In this document: in pieces, positions 32,196-43,440 of the stretch
How positions within the stretch are numbered: the first letter of the stretch is position 1
How the letters are laid out: the number at the start of each line of letters is the position of its first letter
Source: Eonycteris spelaea
Taxonomy: Eukaryota > Chordata > Mammalia > Chiroptera > Pteropodidae
Reading direction: 5' to 3'
Length of the DNA: 64,000 nucleotides
NCBI GenBank assembly: GCA_003508835.1
Contig: PUFA01000225.1
Coordinates: 2,232,001 to 2,296,000 of the forward strand
The notes under the pieces: model-generated
Told to the model about the DNA's origin: nothing
The model's input: only the letters and a program-made list of their open reading frames with translations
Databases searched by the model: none
Translations under genes and position numbers: made by a program

Positions 32196-33440
32196 GGCAT
32201 GGGGAATCAGACCTAAGGGGTACAGGTCCCCTTACAAAGCCCCTCTAGACACCAGAGATGTTTATATTGGGCCACTCCCATATGCAGGGGCTTTTGCCTT
32301 GGAACACCTTGAGACACCTCTTAGAGGTGACCCAGCAGAATTATTTGCTAGCCATCAAAGTAGGTGAAACAGGGTGACAGAGGACTGTGGTAGAACAAAC
32401 AGTGGCTATGGGGGGGGATTGAAAAGAGGGTACAGATAGCCCCATGTCACATATGCACCCTCGTCCCCATTGCTTAGCTCAGAACAGCCAGCCCCCTGAT
32501 CCCCCTGGGGCTCAGCCTTTACAGCCCAGATAGAAAACGGGAAGGGGGGAATGACAGGGCTCCTTGTCCATCCACTTTCTCCCCAAGTCATTTTTGTCTC
32601 TGCAGTGCGGTCCCTGGAGGTGGGGACTGCCTGGTGTTGCATTAATGTCTTCTCGCCTTAATCCAGTTGCTCTGGCAGAGAGCAAAGGAGGGTATAGCTT
32701 CTGACTGCAGTTTGAAGATGCATTTGAGAGACGGGATCCTCCTTCAGACTGTTCTCTAATCCTGAAAAACAGCCTCCCTCCTCCCATCCTCACAAGAGGG
32801 GCCTTCTCTAGAGCCTTCTTCTGGTGGGGGAGGAAGGGAGGGACTTTGTCCAAGAGGCCCAGCCTGGATATCTATACATCGAGTGTAGTTATCGGTAGTT
32901 CTGGGCTGAGGCCAAGCTAAACACCCCTACCTGCCCCAGCCATCCTGCTTTCCTGGCCTGGTTGGGAATGGGGCTTGTGGGGTGGTTGGCTATAGATTAA
33001 CCCTTGGAGGCTAAGGGGAAGAAAAGAGTCTAGTGGGAAAGTGTCCCATTTCCTGGGAGGTGGTCTCATTAAGACCAAATTCAGAATGGCAGGCCCAGAC
33101 CCCTCCTCTTCCTGTGGCAATCTTCCTAGAAGTTGTTCGGATGGTGGGGGATCTCTGAGTCACTCCCTCTCTTAGCACAAAATTTAAGATTTCACCAAAC
33201 AGAATGAGAGGGGGCTTTGCTTCCAGTTCACCTTTCGGCAGCCCTCCTGGCTGCTCCCTGTGACATGGGGGTTGTAAGCTATGGCCTTTCTTGTGCCCCT
33301 GTGCAGAAGGTTTGCCTCAGAGGAACTCTTTTGGGGCATCCAGGCTGAAGCATGTACAGTCCGCACTGACCGCTTTACCCCACCCCAGGCCTGCCCCCAG
33401 GGAAGTTCTGCAGACAAAGATACCCTTCCCTCCCCACCCC
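32196..33440. other. Unassigned sequence
   Basis: No clear repeat or exon. An ORF-like stretch at 32167-32367 and others are composition-driven. Confidence 0.4.
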
Positions 33441-33448
33441 TGCCACAG

Positions 33449-33592
33449 TCAGCATCATATTACTCTTGGCCTTTTGTGTTCAAGACCTGGACAGAAATGG
33501 TCCAAGGCTGGATCTCCTTGAACTCAGACCCTCAAAGAGACCGTGCAATTATGAATAGGCTGATTAAGAAGCCGTTGCCTAGCAGAAGCAAG
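33449..33592 (+). other. Exon-like open interval, 144 nt
   Basis: It is bounded upstream by a pyrimidine-rich tract ending GCCACAG (33442-33448) and downstream by AAG/GTGAGT at 33590-33598, a near-consensus donor. The interval is 144 nt, divisible by three, and open in the frame that starts at 33449, giving 48 residues of which the last are basic (KKPLPSRSK). No protein family is recognised, and a chance pairing of sites is quite possible. The frame also reads through both edges (33281-33619), which weakens the case. Confidence 0.2.
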
Positions 33593-33599
33593 GTGAGTA

Positions 33600-34544
33600 G
33601 ACATTACTTAGATTTTTAGGGGAATGTATTGCCAGTGAAACCCTGGGCTTGCCACAAAACAGTCTGTCTGCCTTTAGCCCCTGAGGCCCTTGGAGTTGCT
33701 GGGTATGGAAGAGGGTTGCTCAGTGGTCCTGGGAGCCCGGGAGGGCGTTCTCCCCAGAGCACTGGAGAGTGGAGTCAAGGACGCTCCCCACAGAGAACAG
33801 GGCAAGCCTGAGCATTCGCACCCTGTTGAGGCCAGAGCCCGGGGCCCAGGTGGAGAGCCAGGCTCTGAGCCTCAGCTCGGGTTCCCTAAGATGTATAACT
33901 TCCGGCCACTCACTGTCCCCTCCAGCCCCAGCCGTTAATCAGCTGAGGACTGGGGACCCTGTCATGAGGTTTCCCACCTGTAGGTTTGTGAAGCCACAGT
34001 GAAAATAGTCAATGTGTGTAAAAAGTTCTGCAAATGTCAAAGATTATTATGAATATTATATTCGGAGGGCAGGCAGAGAACTCTTGGAGTCCTAGATTTC
34101 AGCCTTAATTCCTTTGGAAGTTCCTGTGGCTCATAGCTTCCTGGGATGCGGGGCGGTGAAGAGGGGAGCACTGGGGTGGAACTTGCCTGCTCCTCCCAGC
34201 CACTTGCTTTGGGCCAAACTCTGGATGGTTAAGAGAAACCCCATCAACCTACAAATACAGATCCTAGGGCCAGGTTGCGCCTCCCGCCCCATCCGTGTCT
34301 GCTTCTCCCTTACTCTTCCTTGCCGCATTTTTCATTTCCCTCTGATGAAGCTGCTGGGCAGGGTGCCCGAGGCCGGGGGGTGAAGGGGGGGCGTTGAGGG
34401 GGGTGTGTTTTCTTAGTATTCATCCAAGGTGCCTGCTCCATATTCGTGGTTTGTGCTTTGCCTTCTCCTTATTCGGATGGCCTTGCAGCACCTGACAGAA
34501 ACCTGCTTCCTCCTTCCTAGGTGTGGCAGGCACTCGCATTTATG
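33600..34544. other. Unassigned sequence
   Basis: Mixed single-copy-looking sequence. A decayed MIR-like tail may lie at about 33940-34060, but it is not clean enough to call. Confidence 0.35.
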
Positions 34545-34760
34545 GTAACGATACCTCGCGTTTATAGAGCGTCGTTTCTCCGGCGAGCCCAGAGCACGTC
34601 TCCCTCCGTGTGTCCCCCCGTGGCACTGGAAGTACAGGCTGAGGGACAGGACCCCGGTGACTTTATAACTGGAAGGCGGCTAGCGGCTTGCCTTAGGTCA
34701 CACAGCCAACAAGAGGCCGAGCCAGGATTTGAGCTTCAGAGTTGGGACAGCCCTGGGATT
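34545..34760 (-). repeat. MIR SINE relic, antisense
   Basis: 'cgcgtttatagagcgtc' and 'ggcttgccttaggtcacaca' with 'gccaacaagaggccgagcca' and 'ggatttgagcttc' are antisense MIR landmarks. It is unusually CpG-rich for a MIR copy. Confidence 0.7.
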
Positions 34761-35780
34761 AGTCACGAGGTTCCTGACTGTCAGCGAGGGACTTGTTGGC
34801 CCACTTCCTCCGTGCCTGAGGGTGAAGACTGATGCCAACTTGCCCTGGCTTTGGTGTGAGTTGACTCTGAGGTAACCTCGGGCCCTGTGGTCCTTGAAGG
34901 TCAGTGAGCCCATGCTGGTGGGAGGCAGTCATCTCGTGAACGCCCAGCATGGGCATGAATATGGAGCAGGCACCTTGGATGAATACTAAGTTAACCCTGT
35001 GTCCCTTTCAGCATTGTGCCCCAAAGGGAGGGCGCTGGGCAGGCTCCTTCTGGTTCCCGGATTGGCCGGCTGATCAGAGCTTTCCTTCAAGCGCTGGGCC
35101 CCTCAGGGTCAGGTGGAGCAGTCCATTCATCTCTCTCTTCCAGGAGAAGGCTGCTAGGAGGTAGGACAGGGAGTGGCTGGGCCATGAGGTGTGTCTGCCA
35201 GCTTGTGCCGGAGACCCCTCCTGGGCTGGTAAGGGCAGGGAACTCCCTCTGAGCAAACAGGGTCGGGGATGGCCGAGGGACCCTAGGAGCGTGAAGCTGT
35301 GGAGCAGTCACCCCCATTATGAGCTCCTGGGGTTCTCTCACCCTCCCTGCTCCATCTCTCTCCCTTCATGCCTTACTGTTGCTTTCTTTCCCCCGGCTCT
35401 ACCTTTTCTTTCCTTTACTCAGTTGTATCCTCAGCCAGGGCTGCTACTCTTCCCCTCTGTTTCCTCCCTATCCCAGGACTATGCAGACACCACATAGTTC
35501 TCTCCCTTTCACTTCTGAATTCCATTCCTTTCTCCCCCAGTCTTCTCTGGTCTCCCATGAGCTCTGTGATCAGCAGTACCAGGAAGTGCTACGGGAAGGA
35601 CCAGCCTGGGAGGTGCCAGCTGTTTGCCCAGGGTGGGGTTGGCGGCAGCCGGGGCCCCTGGGCTGGGCTGGGCTACAGCATGGGCCTTGGCACTTGGCTG
35701 TTTTGTGGCCTGTCCTTCCCACAACTTCTTCCTTCTTGCCTCCTCCCCTTCTCTACTCTGGTGCCTAATAGAGGCAAAAA
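34761..35780. other. GC-rich unassigned sequence
   Basis: A pyrimidine-rich zone at 35330-35560 produces Leu/Ser/Pro-rich frames of 142 and 149 codons in two phases at once. That argues for composition rather than coding. Confidence 0.45.
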
Positions 35781-35794
35781 GGCAACAGACATTT

Positions 35795-35895
35795 AAAATA
35801 TTTATTTATATAAAGAATTTTTTAATTATTAAATTTATTGGGCGACATTGATTACTAAGATGAGATAAGTTTCCATCTGCGTATTGTGATGGCAG
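35795..35895 (-). mobile_element. Short L1 3' end, antisense
   Basis: 'ttaattattaaatttattgg' and 'gcgacattgattactaagat' with 'tttccatctgcgtattgt' is close to the antisense of L1 3' UTRs that I associate with bats ('aaatttattggggtgacattgg'). Only about 100 bp survive. I use it as weak evidence for lineage. Confidence 0.5.
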
Positions 35896-36349
35896 GCATC
35901 TGATCCAGCTGCTTTGCAATGATTCTAGTTCCTTTCCAGATCCTAGAGTAGTGAGAAGCTAAATTCATTGTGGGTCTAGAAAGGCTTCTCATTTTCAGCT
36001 CTGAGCCAGGATGGTCCGGGGAGGAAAGGGAGTGTGGAATTTGACCTCAGAAGACTGAGTGTGACTCCACTAATGTCTCTTGGTGGGACCTGGGGGGGGG
36101 GGTTGCTTTCTCTTATGTTGTACTGGCCCTACCTCTGTCACAGGCCCCAGTGGGACAAAGCTGTAGAAAGTGAGGCCTAACTTGTGGCAGTGGAGGGGCT
36201 CGAAGGGGAAAAGCAGCCTGGGGGGCCCCCTCTCATCACATTCTCAAGGGCGGGAGCCCCAGAGTTCAGAGCCCGTGTGACCTGGCCAGTTTGAAGGAGT
36301 TTAACTGCACTGTGCTTAAGTCACCACAGAGACCATCATGGAGGGTCTG

Positions 36350-36816
36350 GTCGTTATTCAAAAAAATTTATCACAGAAAATTATGAACATATATATGAGT
36401 AGAGAGGATAGTGCAATACGCCCCGTACACTCGAGCTTCAGCAGTTTCGTAGTCATCTCGCGGCCTATCTTGTTTTAGGTTTACTTCCTGCCCTTTCTAC
36501 CCTTTGATTAGCTTGAAGCAAGTCCTAGACAGCTTATCATTTCATCTCCAAAGATAGGGACTTAAAAATCTCATTAATGAACCTAAAGATAATTAATAAT
36601 TTCTTAATGTAATCAAATATTCAGTTAATATTTATATTCCTATGATTATTAGTATATCGATTTTCACTAGTTTTTAATTTAGATCCAAATAAATCTGTAC
36701 ATTGTGACTGGTCATTATAGTTTTTAAGACAACTCTTAATCTATAGATATTCTTTTTCTCCTTCTTTCTTTCCTGCATTGTTTTGCTGAAGAAACTGAGT
36801 CATTTGTCCTGCAGAG
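36350..36816 (-). mobile_element. Old L1-like relic, antisense, left part
   Basis: 'cttgaagcaagtcctagaca' with 'gcttatcatttcatctcc' and 'gatccaaataaatctgtaca' then 'gaaactgagtcatttgtcct' are phrases of a common mammalian L1 3' UTR-type repeat. The text breaks at 36816 and resumes at 37037 after a hAT insertion. The subfamily was not determined. Confidence 0.65.
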
Positions 36817-37036
36817 AGCAGGGGTCCCTAAACCCTGGGCCATGAACTGGTACATTGCCTGTTAGGAACAGAGCCACACAGCAAGAGGTGAGCAGCGGGC
36901 AAGCAAGTGAAGCTTCATCTGTATTTACAACTGCTCCCCAGCACTAGCATCACCGCCTCAGCTCCACCTCAGATTATTAGGCATTAAATTCTCATAGGAG
37001 AACCATCCCTGGTGCCAAAAAGGTTGGGGACCGCTA
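36817..37036 (+). mobile_element. Non-autonomous hAT (MER1/Charlie-like), nested in the L1 relic
   Basis: It starts with CAGGGGTCCCTAAACC at 36819 and ends AGGTTGGGGACCGCTA at 37036. These are good inverted repeats and a better preserved copy of the family at 85-310. The flanking 8-mers CTGCAGAG (36809-36816) and ATGAAGAG (37037-37044) agree at 6 of 8 positions with a 2-bp offset, consistent with an aged target duplication. It has no transposase. Confidence 0.85.
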
Positions 37037-37044
37037 ATGAAGAG

Positions 37045-37335
37045 TTTTTAACATTATGGATTTGGCTGATTGCATCCTTCTTATATCATCTAACATGTTC
37101 TGCTGTCCTTGTACGAGTGGTGAGATCGAAGGCTTAATCAAATTAAGATTCCTTTAATTTATTTATTTAGGGGTAAGAAGCAAGAATCTCTGGGTTGAGG
37201 TGTGTACATCTATTGAGAGACATACAACGTCTGGCTGTCTCTCCATTTATGACACTAGCAGCCTTGATGATCATTGCCTATATCTGTTAGTTCATTACAG
37301 GCTCATTGCCTGTTAATGATTCTCTAATTAGGCGT
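37045..37335 (-). mobile_element. Old L1-like relic, antisense, right part
   Basis: The host repeat resumes with 'ggatttggctgattgcatcc' and 'tcatctaacatgttctgctg', and continues to 'gacactagcagccttgatga' and 'tcattgcctatatctgtt'. The two parts are one insertion split by the hAT element. Confidence 0.65.
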
Positions 37336-37698
37336 TACTTCTTTCATCCCATGGTAAGTGGTCTCTTATTTTGGAAGGAGGCTTCCTTCTCTGGGAGGTG
37401 TTGCTGGCAGCTGGGTGGCCCACTCCCACCTGGCCTCTCTGGGGATTGGTAAGGCAGGCATCCCATAAATGCCAGGTTGGGAGCCCTGGCATTTTGTGTC
37501 TCCACTCAGTTAAACCTGGAGTCAGTTCAGATAACTTTTCCAGTTAGCTCTGAAATAGAGTTCGGTCACATTTAATCAGATTTATGCTCAGGCACAAATC
37601 TTTCCTGACTACACCTTATACCCACCCCTGCATCTTACTACTATCAGCTACCTCACAATAACTCGTCATATTTATATGATAGTTTAGAGTTTGTAAAG
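37336..37698. other. Unassigned sequence
   Basis: No feature beyond low-grade similarity to L2-like text near 37590-37650. Confidence 0.35.
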
Positions 37699-37731
37699 CA
37701 CACATACACACACATGCACACACATGCACAC
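37699..37731 (+). repeat. (ACACACATGC)n microsatellite
   Basis: A CA-rich run with two regular TG interruptions, bordering a MIR copy. Confidence 0.85.
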
Positions 37732-37734
37732 GAG

Positions 37735-37938
37735 GTTAAGACGGAAGCACTGATGTCAGCTTCCTGAGTGTGAATTTTGATCCACCACTTTCTAGTGTCC
37801 TGGCCTTGGGCAAGTTAGCTAGCTTCTCTCTGCATCGGTGTCTCATTATAGAGTTGTCATGAATATTAACTGAGATCAGCAAAGTGCCTGGCACATAGCA
37901 GGTGCTCAATAAATGTTAGCTATTGTTATTTTGAATCA
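37735..37938 (+). repeat. MIR SINE relic, sense
   Basis: 'tggccttgggcaagttagct' with 'atcggtgtctcattatagag' and 'aaagtgcctggcacatagca' then 'ggtgctcaataaatgttagc' is a clear MIR with a well-preserved 3' end. Confidence 0.88.
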
Positions 37939-38199
37939 TTTGCTTACAACAATCCAGTATCTAGCTGTGAGATCCTCACACGCTACAAAAGGACAGAGTA
38001 GCGGCACACCATTGAAAGATGACTATATGTCCCAGATGTAGGATTGCACGCTACTTCTTCCAGAATCCATCAGTAAGGAAATCCAAGCACCATTTAATAG
38101 CAGTTTCTTTCCTTTTCACCCCAGCCAGGGTCATCTCAAAGTAGCCTGAATTTTAAGGATGATGAGGTTGTGTCCAGAGAAGTCAGGGAACTTGTTCTC

Positions 38200-38490
38200 T
38201 GAAACACACGGCAAGTCAGAAGATGTGTCTGGAGTCGGAAAGGAAACCAGCCACTCTGCCTCTCTGATACCTGCTCTGTCCTTTCCTTAGGAATGGGAGC
38301 AGCGGGGAGGGACCGAGAGGACCTGGGCTTTGGCTTAGACTTACTCTTGTGTTTTTCCCTTTTGGAGGCCTGAGCTGTCTCTTGCCCTTGAGCAGGCCCC
38401 CTGAGGCCTCAGGCCTAGAGAGCCAGGTGGATGAGCCTCCTCCCCAGGAGCTTGTGGTCCCCTGGGGCCTGGCACAGCTGCTTGCCCATC
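38200..38490. other. Unassigned GC-rich sequence
   Basis: Open frames occur on both strands (104 and 61 codons) without any recognisable protein. No repeat found. Confidence 0.4.
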
Positions 38491-38494
38491 TGCC

Positions 38495-38800
38495 CATGCA
38501 GATCAGAGACGGAAATCTGCAGTTAGACAATTAGACACAGCAACCTGCCTGGGCAGAGGAGGTGCCAATCAACCACGGAGCTCCCGGCACACTCCTCTGC
38601 CTAAGTGGGCCAGAGACTCCGCGCCAGGAAGGGCTCTGAGAAGGGGCTTGGAGAGAGAGAGCGCGAGAGACACTGGTAGGCACCAAGCTCGTTTGCTCTG
38701 TATTAGCTTCTTATCACTGGCTAGTTCCTGTAATTCTGCATGTGCTTAATACGGACAATAAGTCTCCATTTGTGGGCCTTCAGGGAGATACAACAAGGAA
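38495..38800. promoter_or_regulatory. Candidate regulatory element
   Basis: A repeat-free segment with AGACAATTAGACAC at about 38525 and AT cores near 38702, 38728 and 38745 ('tattagc', 'gtaattctgc', 'gcttaatacg'). The sequence contrast with its flanks is weaker than at 28.0 kb. Motif evidence only. Confidence 0.22.
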
Positions 38801-39289
38801 TGGATCTGAGGATAAATAGGGAGCGAGTCCTCAGTTCCGGGTGGGGAGGAGAGGTAGGTGGGCTAGGCAAACAGTAAGCACTGGCACTGCTTTCTTACGC
38901 ATCAAAAATGGGAGATTGATACATACGGAACAAAATGAAATGCTATATTTCTGTTTCACTGGGCTCCTCCCTGTTATATCCTTGAGCTACTTCTTTTGCT
39001 GGGAGCTCAGCCTTGTGACTTAAGCATGTGAGCCGCGGGCTTTCCATCCTAGGCAGAGAAGAAAGGGGGAGGGGAGAGACTGGGAAGAGGCAGAAACCCA
39101 AGTAACTGCTTTTCATAATTTCATACTATAGAGGCTGCTATGCAGAATGGGCTTCAGCTTAGACTGTTCCTGATCTAATCACAGAGCCCCAGGGTTTGGG
39201 CAGTGAGCAGAGTTCAAGGTGCATGGTTGCGAACCATTGGGATAATATAGCTAGAATGAGGGTGATGAGGACAGTGGACGCTGAGTAAA

Positions 39290-39405
39290 GTTGGATAGAA
39301 CTTCTCTGAGTCCCAGTGCCTAGCTCTGTGCTAGCACACAAAAGGCTCTCATGAAATAGAAAATGAATGAATGAATGAACAAATGAATGAACAAATGAAC
39401 CAATC
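39290..39405 (+). repeat. L2 3' end with (TGAA/ACAAATGA)n tail
   Basis: 'cccagtgcctagctctgtgc' and 'caaaaggctctcatgaaata' with 'aatgaatgaatgaatgaaca' follow the L2 3' terminus. The tail has drifted to an 8- to 12-bp ACAAATGA/TGAATGAA periodicity. Confidence 0.78.
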
Positions 39406-41230
39406 GAGGAGAAAGAAAAGGAATTTGATTACATTTTTCCTTAGACACTTTTCATTCACTAGCTTGGATCTTGGGGGTAGGACTTAGGGCTCAGGCAGCA
39501 AATGTTACTTTTTAGAAACATATTCTAAGTTGAGGTAAAGCTTGGTTATCTGTCCCACAGAGATCTGCTCTATGAATTAATCAGAATTTGGGCTTTTTTC
39601 TTTCCCTTTTACCTTCCGTCTCTGCATGTGCTCACTTTCATGGGTGCTGGGGACACGGAGTGAGGCCACCATACATATACTCCTTAGGGTGGGTGTTTGG
39701 AAGGATCCGTAGATTTTAGCTCTCTGTGCCCTCCTGTCCCTCCTTGGTCTCTGATTCTGGGTCTCAGTTGCCTCAGTTTCTTTCCCAGTGTGTTATGCAT
39801 CGTGGGCACCCATAAAACATTTGCTTAATTAAGAAATGACTGTAAATTGGAAGAGAAATTTTCTCCATCCTGACTTCTTAGGCCCTGTTCCTCGTCCCTG
39901 GCTCTAGAATAGGACAGACTGCCTTTAAGGGACAGAGGATCTGAGTGTCCACTCATGCTCTCTGGTCTCCATGAACTCAGGGGCCCAGTTCAAGCCCGGG
40001 CTCTGGTTCAGCTGGCAGAAGGGGCATGGAACTGGAGCCTGCCCTTGGCTGTAGAGAAAGTCGGCTTCAGCAGGACTGGACACGTCGAGTGCTCAGCAGC
40101 CTGCCCTACAAAGCAGCTTAGGGGAAATGAAGTGGATTCGAGCCAGGGGCAGCTCAGCTTACTATGCTGGACTGACTTTTGGGAGGGGGCTGGGCAGGGC
40201 AAGGCATTGCCCCTTTCTCTGCTCTGTCCAGTCTATATCTTAATGGCAGCTCAGCTGTGCTTAGTGTGTTGGAAGCCAGAAATGGTTCTTCTTGCATCTC
40301 CCTCTGACCATCCTTCAACCTTTTGTCTGCCCCAGCCACTGAGATCTTTGGAGAACTAAGTGACCTCTGGGGATAGCCAGGAAGCAGAGTGTTGCTCTGT
40401 GGCCTCCTTCTGGGTTTGCTCACAGGCTAGTCTAAGAAATCACCAAGAAAGACCTTTCTTAGGGCCAGGGTCCTGAGCAACCTTTGATGGTTTCTAACAG
40501 TATTTTGTCTTCCAGTTGGGAAGGTAAACTTACCCAGCTCTTCTGGAGGAACCAAAAGCCCAGCCAGGCTGGGACATGCTCACAGTAACATTACATGCCA
40601 AGGGCTCACCAGGACGGGTATGGGGGTGCTCAGCCTCCTGACTCTGGATCTGAGTTCTCTATATTTCTGAGTATGAAAATTTCATGTAGTGCCCTAGTAG
40701 TTCTTTGGAAAACCAGAGGTTTTTTATGTGTGAGTCCTTTGGTAGGGGTGACCAGTTTGTCTGGATAGGCCTGGGACTTTCTCTGTTTTAGCACTGAAAA
40801 TCCCACATTCTGGGAGCTTCCCTCCCTCTCTCCCACCCTCCCAGTGCTGGGAAGACTGGGATAGTTGGCCATGCTGTCCCTAGGGTTTGCCCTCCACCAG
40901 CCCTCTAAACCCAGTTTGTGTTTCTCTGTGTTGCTTAAATCACAGAACTACCCCCGCATCTCCACAGCCATTCAGCTTCTATGGGCTGACCCGAGATCTA
41001 AACTCAGATAACTGGGCAGCATGTCACCTGCCCAAGGGGCAAAAGGCATGTCTTCTTATCTCTCAGGCCCCATAAGACAATCAGAACAGTTGCTGCACTG
41101 CCTGCAATTGGGGCCGGTTGAAGCATAGCCTGGGGGTGGCTCCTGTCTGTCTGTTGCCCAGAACTCTGATCAGAGTTTGAATTTCTGCAACTCCAAGCCG
41201 TCTAGTCTCTGGTCTCTTTTACCCTAACAC
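39406..41230. other. Unassigned sequence
   Basis: Two 80- to 134-codon open frames (39955-40359 plus; 40630-40872 minus) have no recognisable domain. Composition is unremarkable and no clear repeat was found. Confidence 0.4.
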
Positions 41231-41234
41231 TGTG

Positions 41235-41410
41235 TTTCTATGTCAAAGGATGAAGACACCTTCAGGTGACATGACACCCTTTTAATAAATGGGGAAGCTG
41301 AAGTCTGCGGAAGGTTTAGTAATGCTATTCCGCCCAATGTCAGATGGAAGCACTAAGGTCAGAATTGACTTCCAATTCAGCACCTTTACGCACAAAACCT
41401 TTCACTTTGG
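41235..41410 (-). repeat. MIR SINE relic, antisense
   Basis: 'taataaatggggaagctgaa' with 'gtctgcggaagg' and 'actaaggtcagaattgactt' is antisense MIR. Confidence 0.65.
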
Positions 41411-42155
41411 TGTTTCTGGGATAGTCGCTGCTGCTCCAAATCCCTCCTCCTGAATCTTTTTCTCCCAGTTAAGATTCTGTGGGAGAAACCTGACATTATA
41501 GTAGGTTATTTCTCCACTCTACTTCCCCCTACTCCTGTCTTGTTGGTGCTGGATTTCCCTGTCTGAGCATCAGCCTTTCTGATGTGGGCTGCCAAACAGC
41601 CAGAGCTAGAGCTGCCCAGCCCTGTCCCTCCCTTACCAACCCATAAAGGGGTTATTCACTGAGGCCCCCTCTTTATCCTATTTATAAATCTTTTCGGCAT
41701 GTCTTTGTCCCAGTTACAAACATGACTCTACCCTTCTTAACCCTGTTTTCTACTTCAGCCTTGGTTGAGATGCTAGAAATTTCTTTCTATCCTTTATAAT
41801 TCATAGCTCTGGTTCTTACCAGGTCTGTTTGGCAGTCAAGTCAGAGAGAAGAGCTGCTCTTTGAGAGACACAGGCTCATGGGTAGCAGCAGGACTCTGGG
41901 ATGTGGACAGTGCAGAAGACTCGTGAAGTCCTTGTGCAGCCAAAACACAGCCACTGCCACCCCCTCCCTTGGATATTTATTACAACTCATTAAAGCAGGG
42001 GTGATTCATACAGGCTCACCTAGAACCTCAGGGCACAGGGCAGAAGTGTGACTTCAGTCCTCACTCAGCACTCACCAGAACACTCATTCAATGTGCTTGT
42101 AATGAGAATTGAGTGTTATCCTGATAGCAGGAGCATATGACCTATACTGGGCTAA
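41411..42155. other. Unassigned sequence
   Basis: Mixed composition. Nothing in it supports an exon, RNA gene or named repeat. Confidence 0.4.
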
Positions 42156-42159
42156 TATG

Positions 42160-42365
42160 GTCAAGGGCGCAGCACTGGAGCCAGTCTTCCAGGTGCCATT
42201 CAAGTCCCACCATTTTGGGTGTTCAACCTCATTTTGTTCATCTGTAAAAGGGAGAGATAATAGCCATCTTGAAAGTCATGAGGGTGTTGTGAAGATGAAA
42301 TGAGTTGTGTTTAGAATTATGCCTGACAAAGTGTGTAGTCAAGTAGCTGTTATTGTTAGTTTAGC
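42160..42365 (+). repeat. MIR SINE relic, sense
   Basis: 'cattttgttcatctgtaaaa' with 'gggagagataatagcc' and 'atgcctgacaaagtgtgtag' then 'tcaagtagctgttattgtta' is a MIR 3' half with good preservation. Confidence 0.82.
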
Positions 42366-42599
42366 TTACTCTCTGCCATGTGCCTCTCTAGTAAGTTGTT
42401 CATTCATTTGACAAATATGTAGAGAGCCTATTATGTGCCAGGAATACAGGACAAACTTGTTCAAACTTTCCAGTTACACAGCATCTTATAGTGCTCTCTA
42501 TTTTTGCCTCAGCCTTCTTTCTTCTCAACATCCATTGGCAATGACAAAGGTTGAGAAATGGGTCATCACTTAGGTTCCATCTACTCTTGAAGATCCTGG

Positions 42600-42860
42600 T
42601 CTACATGGTGTGGGGGCATGATGTGGTGCAGAGTCCACTTGCCTTGGGAGTCGGGGGACCTGAATTCTATGGATGACCTGGCTGGTAACCAGCTGGGCAC
42701 CTGGGACAGGTCACTTCATCTTTCTGGGCCCCAGTGTCCCAATCTTTCAAATGGAATAATAACCTCTTCTGTCCTACCTTGTAGGGTACTTTGCAGATAA
42801 AGTGAGGTAATGAATGTAAAAGCACCCTGCAAAAGTAAAAGTCCTTTGTAAACATCAGGT
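42600..42860 (+). repeat. MIR SINE relic, near full length, sense
   Basis: 'gatgtggtgcagagtccact' is the head. 'aacctg'-type core, 'ggacaggtcacttcatcttt' and 'ctgggccccagtgtcccaat' follow, with a tail 'agcaccctgcaaaagtaaaa'. Confidence 0.85.
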
Positions 42861-42934
42861 GCTAGGATGGAACAGGGAGATGATTCCTGAGAGAGCCCAC
42901 AGTCTAAGTGCCAGGCCTCCCCGGAAAGGGCCTG

Positions 42935-43075
42935 AAGGTAATTAACATGAGCAGAAGCTCCTTAAGGGCACTGAATGTCCGGTGCCTAGCACACTGCTCC
43001 TTGCACAGTAGATACACAATAAATGCCTGACACATGGTTGTGGACTCTTAGCAAATGTTTGTCAAATGAATGAAT
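42935..43075 (+). repeat. L2 3' end with an additional tail-like copy
   Basis: 'tccttaagggcactgaatgt' then 'gtgcctagcacactgctcct' and 'gatacacaataaatgcctga' is an L2 terminus. About 30 bp on, 'gcaaatgtttgtcaaatgaa' repeats the tail motif, suggesting a tandem or nested L2-end arrangement. Confidence 0.7.
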
Positions 43076-43079
43076 ATAA

Positions 43080-43440
43080 CAAATGGTTCTGCCCAATGTA
43101 AATGCAGGGAAGATATTAGGTTCTGAGGAAATGCAAAGTAAAGACAAGATTAGGGTTGGCCATGGTCTATCAGAGAGGGCTTCCTGGAAGAGATGATTAG
43201 ATTTAGGATAAGAAGAAGGAACAGAACTTGCATCTGTAAAATGACACTCCGTAGGGCAGGAAAGGCGTTTACAAAATTCCCAGGGCCAGTTAGCTTGGTT
43301 CCAGTAGGGGGTCCCAGAAGCAAAGAGTGAACCGAATAAAGGATGTTGAGAAAGAACACTTAAAGACCAGGCAGAGGGGTCTGCATGGTCCGTAGCCACA
43401 ACTGAGTTTCGAGAGAAAAGTGCTTGATAGAAAAATGTGG
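43080..43440 (-). repeat. Ancient repeat, same type as 31.8 kb
   Basis: 'tcagagagggcttcctggaa' and 'gagatgattagatttaggat' match the unnamed family's 'ggaaggcctcactgagaaggtgac' phrase. A 189-codon frame on the minus strand (42986-43555) covers this repeat and the L2 end and is therefore not a gene. Confidence 0.5.

Noticed and set aside
35319..35796. Leu/Ser/Pro-rich frames of 142 and 149 codons
   Set aside because: Two phases are open over the same pyrimidine-rich DNA, which points to composition and not coding.
37699..37731. Regularly interrupted short repeats reminiscent of a CRISPR array
   Set aside because: This is a CA microsatellite with TG interruptions in vertebrate DNA; there are no unique spacers. 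No CRISPR-like array is present elsewhere.
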